Assembly (NCBI GenBank): GCA_030633015.1
Contig: DAOVTR010000056.1
Location: 1 to 8,237, forward strand
DNA length: 8,237 nt
DNA from: Bdellovibrionales bacterium
GTDB lineage: Bacteria > Bdellovibrionota > Bacteriovoracia > Bacteriovoracales > Bacteriovoracaceae
Reading direction: 5' to 3'
The translations under genes were made by a program, and so were the position numbers. A model generated the notes under the pieces. The model was not told the origin of the DNA. It made no database searches and saw nothing but the letters and a program-made list of their open reading frames with translations. Below are positions 1 to 5,954 of the stretch, piece by piece (the stretch's first letter is position 1; the number at the start of each line of letters is the position of its first letter).

Positions 1-473
1 AATTCAGAACTAATATTAAGAAGTTGGTTTAGGCGCATCCCATCTTTCCCTTCAGTCAAATTTTTAACTTCATCTAGTAAGAAATTAATTTCAGAATTAA
101 GAGTCCATTGGGGAGCAGGTATAATTTCAAAGCTATGTATTGCGTCTTGTCCTTTTATTTGTGATTCAATATTTTCAAGTAGGGGAGTTGCCACTTTGTT
201 AAAGTATATTCGTGCTTCATTGAATATTTTAATCTTTTCTTTATCAGATTTATTTGCAGCAAAAAGCATGAATTTCGCCATATTGCCTTGTAAAGTTTCA
301 AGTTGATTTTGATATCGGATTGGCAATTGAGAAAGGGCGTTGGCCGTTAATTGTTCAAAAAGTTGGCTGTTTGCTGGGGTTCGCGTACTGCTTTTTTGAG
401 GCACAGCACATGTGACGAGTGATAGCAGTAATATAAAATATAGTATTTTTTGTAGATTGTTTTTATGCTTCAT
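1..473 (-). CDS. Putative lipoprotein of unknown function (3' end outside window)
   Basis: Read on the minus strand from the ATG at 473-471, this frame stays open for 157 codons to the window edge, so the C-terminus is missing. GGAGA lies about 8 bases before the ATG and supports the start. The N-terminus looks like a lipoprotein signal: a basic stretch (MKHKNNLQK), a hydrophobic core at about residues 10-20 (ILYFILLLSLV) and a Cys at 22. The residue before that Cys is Thr (L-V-T-C), which departs from the usual Gly/Ala/Ser, so lipidation is likely but not certain. After a Ser/Thr/Pro-rich linker (about 25-36) the rest is hydrophilic and probably helical. I recognise no family and assign no function. 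If exported, it would sit in the periplasm or be anchored to a membrane. It is transcribed divergently from ffh. Confidence 0.72.
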   Translation of the reverse strand, partial: MKHKNNLQKILYFILLLSLVTCAVPQKSSTRTPANSQLFEQLTANALSQLPIRYQNQLETLQGNMAKFMLFAANKSDKEKIKIFNEARIYFNKVATPLLENIESQIKGQDAIHSFEIIPAPQWTLNSEINFLLDEVKNLTEGKDGMRLNQLLNISSE

Positions 474-502
474 ATATTGTTTCTCCGAACGCAATTAATG
501 AG

Positions 503-530
503 TATTTATCGGATAAATAAAATTTTATTT
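503..530. promoter_or_regulatory. Two adjoining perfect palindromes between divergent genes (possible operator)
   Basis: TATTTATC, a central G, then GATAAATA (503-519) form a perfect 8-base inverted repeat. It overlaps a second perfect 16-base palindrome, AAATAAAATTTTATTT (515-530). Both lie 30-57 bases upstream of the lipoprotein ATG and upstream of the ffh promoter. Such a site could bind a dimeric regulator, but AT-rich intergenic DNA also produces palindromes by chance. Confidence 0.3.
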
Positions 531-543
531 AAGTATTTAAATA

Positions 544-572
544 TATGTAGATATTTTGTTTGCTGTTATCAA
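544..572 (-). promoter_or_regulatory. Weak candidate promoter for the lipoprotein gene
   Basis: On the minus strand a TTGATA -35-like hexamer (572-567) is followed after 17 bases by TACATA (549-544), a poor -10 match. It would place the start of transcription roughly 60-70 bases before the lipoprotein ATG, with the palindromes of 503-530 in or beside the leader. Only the -35 element is convincing. Confidence 0.28.
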
Positions 573-625
573 TTAAGCCGCTACAAGTCTAAAATTAATA
601 TTTGTAAGTCTTTATAAATACAGGC

Positions 626-653
626 TTGATATTTGAGTCGATCTTGCTATTAT
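626..653 (+). promoter_or_regulatory. Sigma70-like promoter of ffh
   Basis: TTGATA (626-631) and TATTAT (648-653) each match the sigma70 consensus in five of six positions and are 16 bases apart. Transcription would start near 660 and give a leader of about 28 bases. AAGGA (676-680) then sits 7 bases before the ffh ATG. The layout is that of a strong, simple constitutive promoter, as expected for an essential export gene. Confidence 0.62.
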
Positions 654-687
654 GACCATCTAATAAAATACACTCAAGGAAAGTGAA

Positions 688-2127
688 ATGTTTGATAATT
701 TAAGTGATAAATTTATTGATGCCTTTAAAAGTATTCGTGGAAAAGGGAAAATCAGTGAAGATAATATTGAAGATACTTTAAAAGCAGTAAGAACGGCACT
801 GCTCGAAGCAGATGTTAATTTTAAGGTAGTAAAACAATTTATTGCTCAAGTTAAGCAGAAGGCCATTGGGGAAAAAGTAATTCGGGGAGTAAATCCTGGA
901 GAGCAATTTGTAAAAATAATGCATGATGAACTTGCTCTAATTATGGGTGAGGAAAATGAAGAAATTGATCTTAACCGTCCACCTGTTGTTCCTATTTTGA
1001 TTGTTGGTTTAAATGGGCAAGGTAAGACTACCTTTTCTGGAAAGCTCTCTTACCACTTAAAAAATAAGTTGAAAAAAGATGTACTGTTGGTTCCAGCAGA
1101 TACGTTTAGACCTGCAGCAAAAGATCAGCTGATTACGCTTGCTAAAAGTATTGATATGGATTGGTTTGATTCAGATCTTTCAATGCATCCTAAAGATATT
1201 GCTTTGGCTGCCATGAGTGAGGCCAAAAAACTTCATAAAGATGTCATTATCATTGATACTGCCGGAAGGCTTCATGTAGATAATGAACTTATGGGCCAAC
1301 TTAAAGATATTAAGAAGGCCCTTGCTGAATTTCGGCCTGAAGTGTTGATGGTTGCTGATGCCATGACAGGACAAGAGGCGGTAAATGTATCTAAAAGTTT
1401 TCATGAATCAATTGAGCTGACCGGAATTGTTCTCTCTAAAATGGATTCAGATGCAAAAGGTGGAGCAGCTCTTTCCATGCGCCATGTAACGGGTGTGCCA
1501 ATTCGGTATATCTCTACTGGTGAAAAGATGAAAGATTTTGAGCTTTTTCATCCGGATAGACTTGCTAAAAGAATTTTAGATATGGGAGATGTTCTATCTC
1601 TTGTAGAGAAAGCTGAGCAAGAAATTGATGAGAAAGAAGCTGAAAGCATGATGAAGAATCTGGAAAAGGGTCGCTTCACTGTCGATGATTTTATGAAACA
1701 GATGAATATGATGTCTAAGTTGGGATCTATGGGTTCCATTATGAAGATGCTTCCAGGAATGGGGGCGGCAATGAAAGATGTTGGAGATCTTTCTCCTGCT
1801 GAAGATGAGATGGGTAAAATGAAGATTATTATCTCATCAATGACAAAAAAAGAGCGGGAAAATTATAAAATTATCAAAGAGTCTCATGTTAATAGAATTG
1901 CTAGAGGATCTGGAACAAGTGTGAAGGCCGTTTCTGATTTTCTTGCCAAATTTAAGCAGATGGAAAAAATGATGGGCTCTATGATGGGTATGTTTAAGGG
2001 AGGAGGAATGCCAGGGATGCCTGGTGGTGGGGCCCAAAAAGGATTTCGCAGTTCCCCCATGAAAAAAGGTAAAAAAAATAAGGCAAGAAAGAAGGGCCCT
2101 TGGGGTGGTGGTTATTTCTCTAAGTAG
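688..2127 (+). CDS. ffh: Signal recognition particle GTPase Ffh (SRP54)
   Basis: Ffh binds 4.5S RNA and signal sequences emerging from the ribosome and, with FtsY, delivers membrane proteins to SecYEG. The N domain spans about residues 1-90. The G domain carries the P-loop GLNGQGKTT (107-115), ADTFRPAA (137-144), DTAGR (190-194) and SKMD (250-253), where Thr is more usual than Ser. The GTPase-specific SDAKGGAALS follows. The Met-rich M domain starts near residue 320 and contains the RNA-binding region RIARGSGTSV (403-412). At 479 residues it is slightly longer than the E. coli protein (about 453), because of a Gly/Met/Pro-rich stretch (438-448) and a Lys/Arg-rich tail (459-469) ending in PWGGGYFSK. 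AAGGA 7 bases upstream supports the start. rpsP follows after 82 bases. The 4.5S RNA gene is not in the window. Confidence 0.98.
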   Translation: MFDNLSDKFIDAFKSIRGKGKISEDNIEDTLKAVRTALLEADVNFKVVKQFIAQVKQKAIGEKVIRGVNPGEQFVKIMHDELALIMGEENEEIDLNRPPVVPILIVGLNGQGKTTFSGKLSYHLKNKLKKDVLLVPADTFRPAAKDQLITLAKSIDMDWFDSDLSMHPKDIALAAMSEAKKLHKDVIIIDTAGRLHVDNELMGQLKDIKKALAEFRPEVLMVADAMTGQEAVNVSKSFHESIELTGIVLSKMDSDAKGGAALSMRHVTGVPIRYISTGEKMKDFELFHPDRLAKRILDMGDVLSLVEKAEQEIDEKEAESMMKNLEKGRFTVDDFMKQMNMMSKLGSMGSIMKMLPGMGAAMKDVGDLSPAEDEMGKMKIIISSMTKKERENYKIIKESHVNRIARGSGTSVKAVSDFLAKFKQMEKMMGSMMGMFKGGGMPGMPGGGAQKGFRSSPMKKGKKNKARKKGPWGGGYFSK

Positions 2128-2136
2128 CTATACTGG

Positions 2137-2165
2137 TTGACTTCTTGCTCAATGTGATTTAATAA
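2137..2165 (+). promoter_or_regulatory. Weak candidate internal promoter upstream of rpsP
   Basis: In the 82-base ffh-rpsP gap, TTGACT (2137-2142, five of six) is followed 17 bases later by TAATAA (2160-2165), only a three-of-six -10 match. No terminator is visible in the gap, so rpsP may simply be co-transcribed with ffh, with this site adding transcription. Confidence 0.25.
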
Positions 2166-2209
2166 ATTATTGCTGAATATTATCTATATTTATGGATTAG
2201 GAGTTATAA

Positions 2210-2461
2210 ATGATTAAAATTAGATTAGCACGTGGTGGAAGAATCCATAAACCTGTTTATACTATTGTTGCAACAGATTCGAGATCACCCAGAGATGGTA
2301 GGTTTTTAGAAAAATTAGGGCAGTATAATCCAGCGTCAGAGGAAGTACTTTCTGCGGTTAAGACCGAATCAATTAACGCGTGGCTAGATAAAGGTGCAGC
2401 AATTTCAGATACTGTGAAATCTCTTTTGAAAAAGCATAAAATTGAAGTTAGACTAAAGTAA
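2210..2461 (+). CDS. rpsP: 30S ribosomal protein S16
   Basis: S16 is a small-subunit protein that binds 16S rRNA early and helps 30S assembly. The 83-residue product has the usual length and signature: IKIRLARGGRIHKPVYTIV at the N-terminus, then SRSPRDGRFLEKLGQYNP (about 25-42), where the basic loop contacts rRNA. The body ends with a Lys-rich helix (KSLLKKHKIEVRLK). AGGAG lies 6 bases before the ATG, an efficient ribosome-binding site. The gene sits between ffh and khpA, a conserved bacterial order, with khpA 48 bases downstream, so the three are probably one operon. Confidence 0.98.
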   Translation: MIKIRLARGGRIHKPVYTIVATDSRSPRDGRFLEKLGQYNPASEEVLSAVKTESINAWLDKGAAISDTVKSLLKKHKIEVRLK

Positions 2462-2509
2462 TATTTTTTAATATTGTAGGTAAATACTTTAACAAGCGAG
2501 AGTTGTCTC

Positions 2510-2749
2510 ATGAGTGAATTAAAAGATCTTATTGAAACTATTAGTAGATCCTTGGTGGATATGCCAGATGAAGTTGAAATTACAGAGGTTCTAGGCGAGC
2601 AAACTACTGTTATTGAATTAAGAGTAGATAAGTCTGATCTTGGAAAGGTCATTGGCAAGCAAGGTAGAACAGCTAGAGCATTGAGAACAATTTTAAATGC
2701 TGCTTCAACTAAGCTTAAGAAAAGATCTGTTTTGGAAATAATTGAATAG
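2510..2749 (+). CDS. khpA: KH-domain RNA-binding protein KhpA
   Basis: KhpA proteins are small single-KH-domain RNA binders. In Firmicutes they act with KhpB/EloR in RNA regulation and cell elongation; elsewhere their role is less clear. The 79-residue product has the type II KH core with the GxxG RNA-gripping loop GKQG (49-52) inside [20 protein letters not shown], followed by a Lys-rich helix and a final strand (VLEIIE). The region before the ATG has only a weak GAG-type Shine-Dalgarno (about 2498-2502), which forms a small 4-base-pair hairpin with TCTC next to the start, so expression may be low. The position after rpsP is the classic one. The usual next genes rimM and trmD are missing; queF converges 19 bases beyond the stop. 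Confidence 0.95.
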   Translation: MSELKDLIETISRSLVDMPDEVEITEVLGEQTTVIELRVDKSDLGKVIGKQGRTARALRTILNAASTKLKKRSVLEIIE

Positions 2750-2762
2750 AATCGATTATTTT
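2735..2762 (+). terminator. AT-rich hairpin at the khpA stop codon (possible terminator)
   Basis: In plus-strand RNA, GAAATAATTGA (2735-2745) can pair with TCGATTATTTT (2752-2762): an 11-base-pair stem with two G-U pairs and a 6-base loop that contains the khpA stop codon. Its 3' arm is U-rich, but no separate U tract follows and the stem has only one G-C pair. It could slow polymerase between the convergent khpA and queF genes; an efficient terminator is doubtful. The two wobble pairs become mismatches in the opposite transcript. Confidence 0.28.
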
Positions 2763-2768
2763 GAAATC

Positions 2769-3278
2769 TTAGTAAATTCTTGAAAGGGCCATTGAGTATT
2801 TGCCTGGTGAATAATTATTTTGCCTAAATTTTTTTAGTGCTTGAAATTTCTTTAAATTATTTGAATAACTGGAGTAAGGAAAAATACTTATCCCACCTCT
2901 TGGAGTAAATTCTCCTATAACTTCTAGATATTTAGGCTTTAAAATAGATATTAGATCATCTTTAATTTGTTCAATACAATCTTCATGAAATGAGCCATGA
3001 TTTCTAAAGCTAAAAAGGTATAATTTCATGGATTTAGACTCAATAATATTTTTATCTGCAATATAGTTTATAAATATTTTAGCAAAATCAGGTTGATTTG
3101 TTTTGGGACATAAAGAGGTAAATTCAGTGCAAATAAAAGAGATCCATGAATCTGATTTGGGATTATTGTTTTTAATAACTTCCAGCAAATTTGGGTCATA
3201 GTCTGATTTATATTCAGTTAATTTTGATCCAAGTTTTAGTTTGCTTAGTTCTTTTTTAGTTCTGGTTTTGTTTGTCAT
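2769..3278 (-). CDS. queF: NADPH-dependent 7-cyano-7-deazaguanine reductase (preQ0 reductase)
   Basis: QueF reduces the nitrile of preQ0 to the aminomethyl group of preQ1, using two NADPH, in the cytosolic pathway to queuosine in tRNA. The signature EFTSLCPKTNQPDFA (52-66) holds the catalytic Cys57, which forms a thioimide with the nitrile, and Asp64. ESKSMKLYLFSFRNHGSFHE (80-99) holds the NADPH/substrate-binding element, His94 and the His98-Glu99 pair. The length of 169 residues is that of the short unimodular YkvM type rather than the roughly 280-residue E. coli type. Its ATG overlaps the stop of the upstream hydrolase (ATGA), so translation is probably coupled. No queC, queD or queE is in the window. 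The C-terminus ends with a basic, Tyr-rich tail. Confidence 0.96.
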   Translation of the reverse strand: MTNKTRTKKELSKLKLGSKLTEYKSDYDPNLLEVIKNNNPKSDSWISFICTEFTSLCPKTNQPDFAKIFINYIADKNIIESKSMKLYLFSFRNHGSFHEDCIEQIKDDLISILKPKYLEVIGEFTPRGGISIFPYSSYSNNLKKFQALKKFRQNNYSPGKYSMALSRIY

Positions 3279-3970
3279 AATATGCTCAAAAAAAAAGGAT
3301 TTGAAGTCTTTTCAAGTCCAATAAGGGTAGTTGGTCCATGTCCAGTTATTACTATAGTATTTTCAGGAAGAGTGAACAATTTTGTTTTTATAGAGCTTAT
3401 AATATCTTCATGGTTTCCACCAAAAAGATCAGTCCTACCAATAGACATTTTAAATAGAGTGTCACCTGCAATGAGTATTGGAGTTGGAAAATATTCACTG
3501 TAAAAGCAAAGTGATCCTGGGGAGTGGCCTGGAGTATGAAGAATTGTTAAAGAGGATAGAAATTCATTTAAATTAGAGCTGCTGCTTGTAACGATTGTTT
3601 CGTTAGTCATATAGGTATCAACTTCACTGGGATTTTCAATGCTTACGCCAAACATCTGCCCTTGAGCATTTAAGTTTTTATAAAGCTCTTTATCTGGTTC
3701 AGGCATTATAAGTTGACAGTTGAATTTGTCTTTAAGTTGTGAAGACGATCCAGCATGATCAAAGTGAGCGTGAGTATGTATTAATATCTCAGGACTTAAT
3801 TTTTCTGAGTTAATTATTTGTTCTATTTCTTGAATTTCTTGTCCAGGGTCAATAATTACAGCTGTTTTGGAAGTATTATCATGAACTATGGTGCAATTTG
3901 CGGCCAGGGGGCCTACAGGTAGTGAAAAAAGAGAAATTTGTTCATTATTAATGGAATATATTTGAGACAT
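3275..3970 (-). CDS. Metallo-beta-lactamase-fold hydrolase, glyoxalase II/YcbL-like
   Basis: This is a cytosolic dinuclear-metal hydrolase. Members of the branch cleave thioesters such as S-lactoylglutathione, but the true substrate cannot be read from the sequence. The metal ligands are all present: HAHFDH (67-72), His149 in TPGHSPGS, Asp170 in AGDTLF and His211 in TGHGPTT. IGRTDLFGG (about 177-185) is typical of the YcbL/GloC-like group. The 231 residues match that group, which lacks the C-terminal glutathione-binding helices of classical GloB. AGGAG lies 5 bases before the ATG at 3970. The C-terminus NPFFLSIL is encoded across a run of nine T and ends in an ATGA overlap with queF. It is divergent from the four-gene operon at 4111. 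A direct role in queuosine synthesis is not known. Confidence 0.9.
   Translation of the reverse strand: MSQIYSINNEQISLFSLPVGPLAANCTIVHDNTSKTAVIIDPGQEIQEIEQIINSEKLSPEILIHTHAHFDHAGSSSQLKDKFNCQLIMPEPDKELYKNLNAQGQMFGVSIENPSEVDTYMTNETIVTSSSSNLNEFLSSLTILHTPGHSPGSLCFYSEYFPTPILIAGDTLFKMSIGRTDLFGGNHEDIISSIKTKLFTLPENTIVITGHGPTTLIGLEKTSNPFFLSIL
3288..3296 (-). other. Nine-T homopolymer, slippery site before queF
   Basis: Nine consecutive T on the coding (minus) strand lie 9 bases before the queF ATG, within the last codons of the hydrolase gene. A -1 shift on this run enters a frame with no stop (Phe-Glu-His-Ile-Met) that leads straight into QueF. The run could support ribosomal or RNA-polymerase slippage, or it may be chance in AT-rich DNA. 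Confidence 0.35.
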
Positions 3971-3990
3971 ATAGGCTCCTGTAAAATTTA

Positions 3991-4107
3991 AAATACATAC
4001 TTACCTAAAATTGTTTTTCTTGGCCATATATATACTTTTAAGAGGGATATAATTCTTACAAGAGGAGTAAATATTTAAAGTTTTGACTGTTTTTTTGGTA
4101 TGTATTT
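3991..4107. repeat. 10-base inverted repeat flanking the divergent intergenic region
   Basis: AAATACATAC (3991-4000) recurs inverted as GTATGTATTT (4098-4107). The first copy is 21-30 bases upstream of the hydrolase ATG, the second 4-13 bases upstream of the DUF3419 ATG. The outer flanks also match with one gap (TTA/TAA). The 97-base separation is too long for a simple hairpin but would suit two binding sites for one regulator. Confidence 0.35.
4048..4053 (+). promoter_or_regulatory. Candidate -10 element of the four-gene operon
   Basis: A perfect TATAAT lies 57 bases before the DUF3419 ATG, but no good -35 is found 16-18 bases upstream (the region reads CATATATATA). Such a promoter would be weak or need an activator. 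AGAGG occurs on both sides of it, at 4041-4045 and 4061-4065, exactly 20 bases apart. The second copy is part of AGAGGAG, which resembles a Shine-Dalgarno but has no start codon at a usable distance. Confidence 0.4.
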
Positions 4108-4110
4108 AAC

Positions 4111-5208
4111 ATGTCAAAAAAATATTTTTCTGAGTTAAATTACTCCTTGGCCAATGAAGATAGTTCGGTTGAATATGAGATGGTCAAGCTTTTGAATTCT
4201 CAAAAGATTTTATCCGTCTGTGGAAGTGGTGGAAGATCACTGCCTCTTTTAGCTACAAATCCTCAAAAATTACACTGTGTAGATTTAGCCTTGCAGCAGC
4301 TAGGTATCTTAAAATTAAGAATTGAAACAATAAAGTTATTAGAGCATAGAGATTTTCTGAAATTCTGGGGTTATGCCCCTTATGGAAAAGTGAATTTGTC
4401 TGATTTTAGAAAAAAAATATTTTATAAGCTAAATTTGGAAGAGGTTGATAAGAGTTATTTTGAAAAATTGTTTGTTGCCAACAGTTGGAACTCTATTTTA
4501 TATGCAGGTAGCTGGGAGCGAACATTTAATACCTTCAGTAAAATTGTACGATTAATTTTAGGTAAAAAGCACTCATCGATCTGTTTTTCATTTAATGATT
4601 TAGAGAAACAAAAAAAATATTTTGATAATGATTTTCCTTGGTGGAGATGGAATATAGTACTTCATATTCTGGGAAATAAATCAGTTTTTAATGCTTTGTT
4701 GTATAAAGGTGAATTTGTTAAAAAAAATATTAATGAAACCTATTTTAAATATTATGCGAAGGCCTTTAAGCATCTATTTTACAACTCGTTGACCAAAAAA
4801 AGTTTTTTCTTACAGTTATGCTTTAGAGGGTATATTTTTGATCCAGCAGGAAATACAATCGAAGCCGATAAGCAATGTTTTTTACAGATGAAAAATGCAT
4901 TAAAGACATCTAGTACAGTTACTTGGTCTAACCAGGATTTAATTTCTGCAATAAATCAGTCTGATGAAAAATTTGATTTTATTTCTATGAGCGATGTTCC
5001 ATCCTATTTTTCTGGAGAAGTAGAGACAAGTTTTTTACAAGAAATTGTCCCGGGGCTTAATAAAGGGGCAGTTATCGTGATTAGATCATATCTTAGAGTT
5101 CCTAACGTTGATATAGAAGGATATGAAGATATTACTTTAGATTATAAAGATTTAATCGATTTAGAAAAAGTTCAAATGTATAGGTTTAATATTTATAGGC
5201 GAATATAA
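4111..5208 (+). CDS. DUF3419/BtaA-like SAM-dependent 3-amino-3-carboxypropyl transferase candidate
   Basis: The family includes BtaA, which moves the 3-amino-3-carboxypropyl group of S-adenosylmethionine to diacylglycerol in betaine-lipid synthesis; many members have unknown acceptors. The N-terminal element FSELNYSLANED (6-17) is family-like. The SAM-binding loop VCGSGGR (36-42) is followed by the acidic end of strand 2, CVDLA (Asp58), and FWGYAPYG (85-92). The C-terminal part returns to the Rossmann-like core with FDFISMSDVPSYF (288-300) and IVIRSYLRVP (322-331). No signal peptide or clear membrane span is seen. The start is firm because an in-frame TGA lies at 4084-4086 and conserved sequence begins directly after the ATG, yet there is almost no Shine-Dalgarno. 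It is the first gene of the operon and overlaps the next by one base (TAATG). No BtaB-type methyltransferase is adjacent, so a betaine lipid is not implied. The acceptor is unknown. Confidence 0.8.
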   Translation: MSKKYFSELNYSLANEDSSVEYEMVKLLNSQKILSVCGSGGRSLPLLATNPQKLHCVDLALQQLGILKLRIETIKLLEHRDFLKFWGYAPYGKVNLSDFRKKIFYKLNLEEVDKSYFEKLFVANSWNSILYAGSWERTFNTFSKIVRLILGKKHSSICFSFNDLEKQKKYFDNDFPWWRWNIVLHILGNKSVFNALLYKGEFVKKNINETYFKYYAKAFKHLFYNSLTKKSFFLQLCFRGYIFDPAGNTIEADKQCFLQMKNALKTSSTVTWSNQDLISAINQSDEKFDFISMSDVPSYFSGEVETSFLQEIVPGLNKGAVIVIRSYLRVPNVDIEGYEDITLDYKDLIDLEKVQMYRFNIYRRI

Positions 5209-5954
5209 TGAAAATTGTATTAGTTACTTCTGAAGTAACATATGTACCTAAAAATTATCTTGAACTATTTAAAGTTCTTTTGGAAAAAAATAGCGATGAT
5301 ATTTTTGCTTTGGTGATCCTTCAAAATTTAAATTTAAATCTTATAAAAACGGCAGTTGGTCTAAGCATGATTGGTGCTTTTAACACTGGTCTTAGTTTGA
5401 TTAAAAATTCACTCCAACAAATAAGTGATCCACGACGTACATTATTCAAAAAGTTTGGAAAGTTAGTAAAAAAAGGAAAGACAATTAATAGTAATGAGCT
5501 AATTAGTTGGGCGAAAAACAATGAAGTTGATCTGATTATTAATTTGAGAACGCGTGATATTTATAAACAAGAGATATTAGATGTTGCAAAGTTGGGATGT
5601 ATTAATATACATCATGGCCTGCTTCCTGAGTATCGTGGAACTATGTGTGATCTACACGCTTTATATGAAGGCCGACCAGCAGGTTTTTCTGTACATCAAA
5701 TGAATAAGAAAATTGATGATGGTAAAATTTTAAAGGTGATTGAAACATCAGATGGGTCAGCAAAAAACTATATGAATTTTTTAGAGCGATCTAGTGTGAT
5801 CGAAGGTGAAGAGCTAAGTAAGTTAATAGAGACTATAAAGGAATTAAAAAGATTTCCAGACGGAAAATCTAATATTAAAACCAACAATAAACATTCAAGA
5901 AATCCTTCAAAAGAAAAAATTAGACAAATGATTAAAAAGGGAATTATTTTATGA
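5208..5954 (+). CDS. Formyltransferase (methionyl-tRNA/GAR formyltransferase fold)
   Basis: This family transfers a formyl group from N10-formyltetrahydrofolate to an amine. The core INIHHGLLPEYRG (132-144) and GFSVHQMNKKIDDGKIL (159-175) place the catalytic triad at Asn133, His135 and Asp170, so it should be active. At 248 residues it lacks the C-terminal tRNA-binding domain of true Fmt (about 315 residues). Residues 35-95 do not look like the usual Fmt or PurN folate-site segment. The basic tail (223-247), with NPSKEKIRQMIKKG, resembles the tail of formyltransferases from metabolite clusters. The substrate is therefore probably a small molecule or a sugar-, lipid- or carrier-bound amine. 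The gene starts inside the stop of the DUF3419 gene (TAATG) and ends overlapping the hydrolase by ATGA. An amino group delivered by the upstream transferase is an attractive substrate, but that is inference. Confidence 0.83.
   Translation: MKIVLVTSEVTYVPKNYLELFKVLLEKNSDDIFALVILQNLNLNLIKTAVGLSMIGAFNTGLSLIKNSLQQISDPRRTLFKKFGKLVKKGKTINSNELISWAKNNEVDLIINLRTRDIYKQEILDVAKLGCINIHHGLLPEYRGTMCDLHALYEGRPAGFSVHQMNKKIDDGKILKVIETSDGSAKNYMNFLERSSVIEGEELSKLIETIKELKRFPDGKSNIKTNNKHSRNPSKEKIRQMIKKGIIL

Noticed and set aside
1180..2037. Three minus-strand ORFs of 63-74 codons inside ffh
   Set aside because: They lie wholly antisense to a clearly conserved gene, show no ribosome-binding site or domain, and read as shadow frames.
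2498..2509. GAGA/TCTC mini-hairpin before khpA as a riboswitch or thermometer
   Set aside because: A 4-base-pair stem is too small to support a regulatory claim; it is mentioned only as a note on the weak ribosome site.
2257..2658. Minus-strand 133-codon ORF across rpsP and khpA
   Set aside because: It is antisense to two conserved ribosomal/RNA-binding genes and their spacer, and its product has no recognisable features.
3282..3503. Plus-strand 73-codon ORF antisense to the metallo-hydrolase
   Set aside because: It covers metal-binding motifs of the real gene on the other strand and lacks a Shine-Dalgarno.
4083..4110. TTGACT at 4083-4088 as the -35 of a promoter for the operon
   Set aside because: The nearest -10-like hexamer (TATTTA) is only 14 bases away, and such a promoter would start transcription inside the gene.
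4111..5208. Calling the DUF3419 gene btaA and inferring betaine lipids
   Set aside because: The match is at family level only, no BtaB methyltransferase is adjacent, and the neighbours point to a different product.
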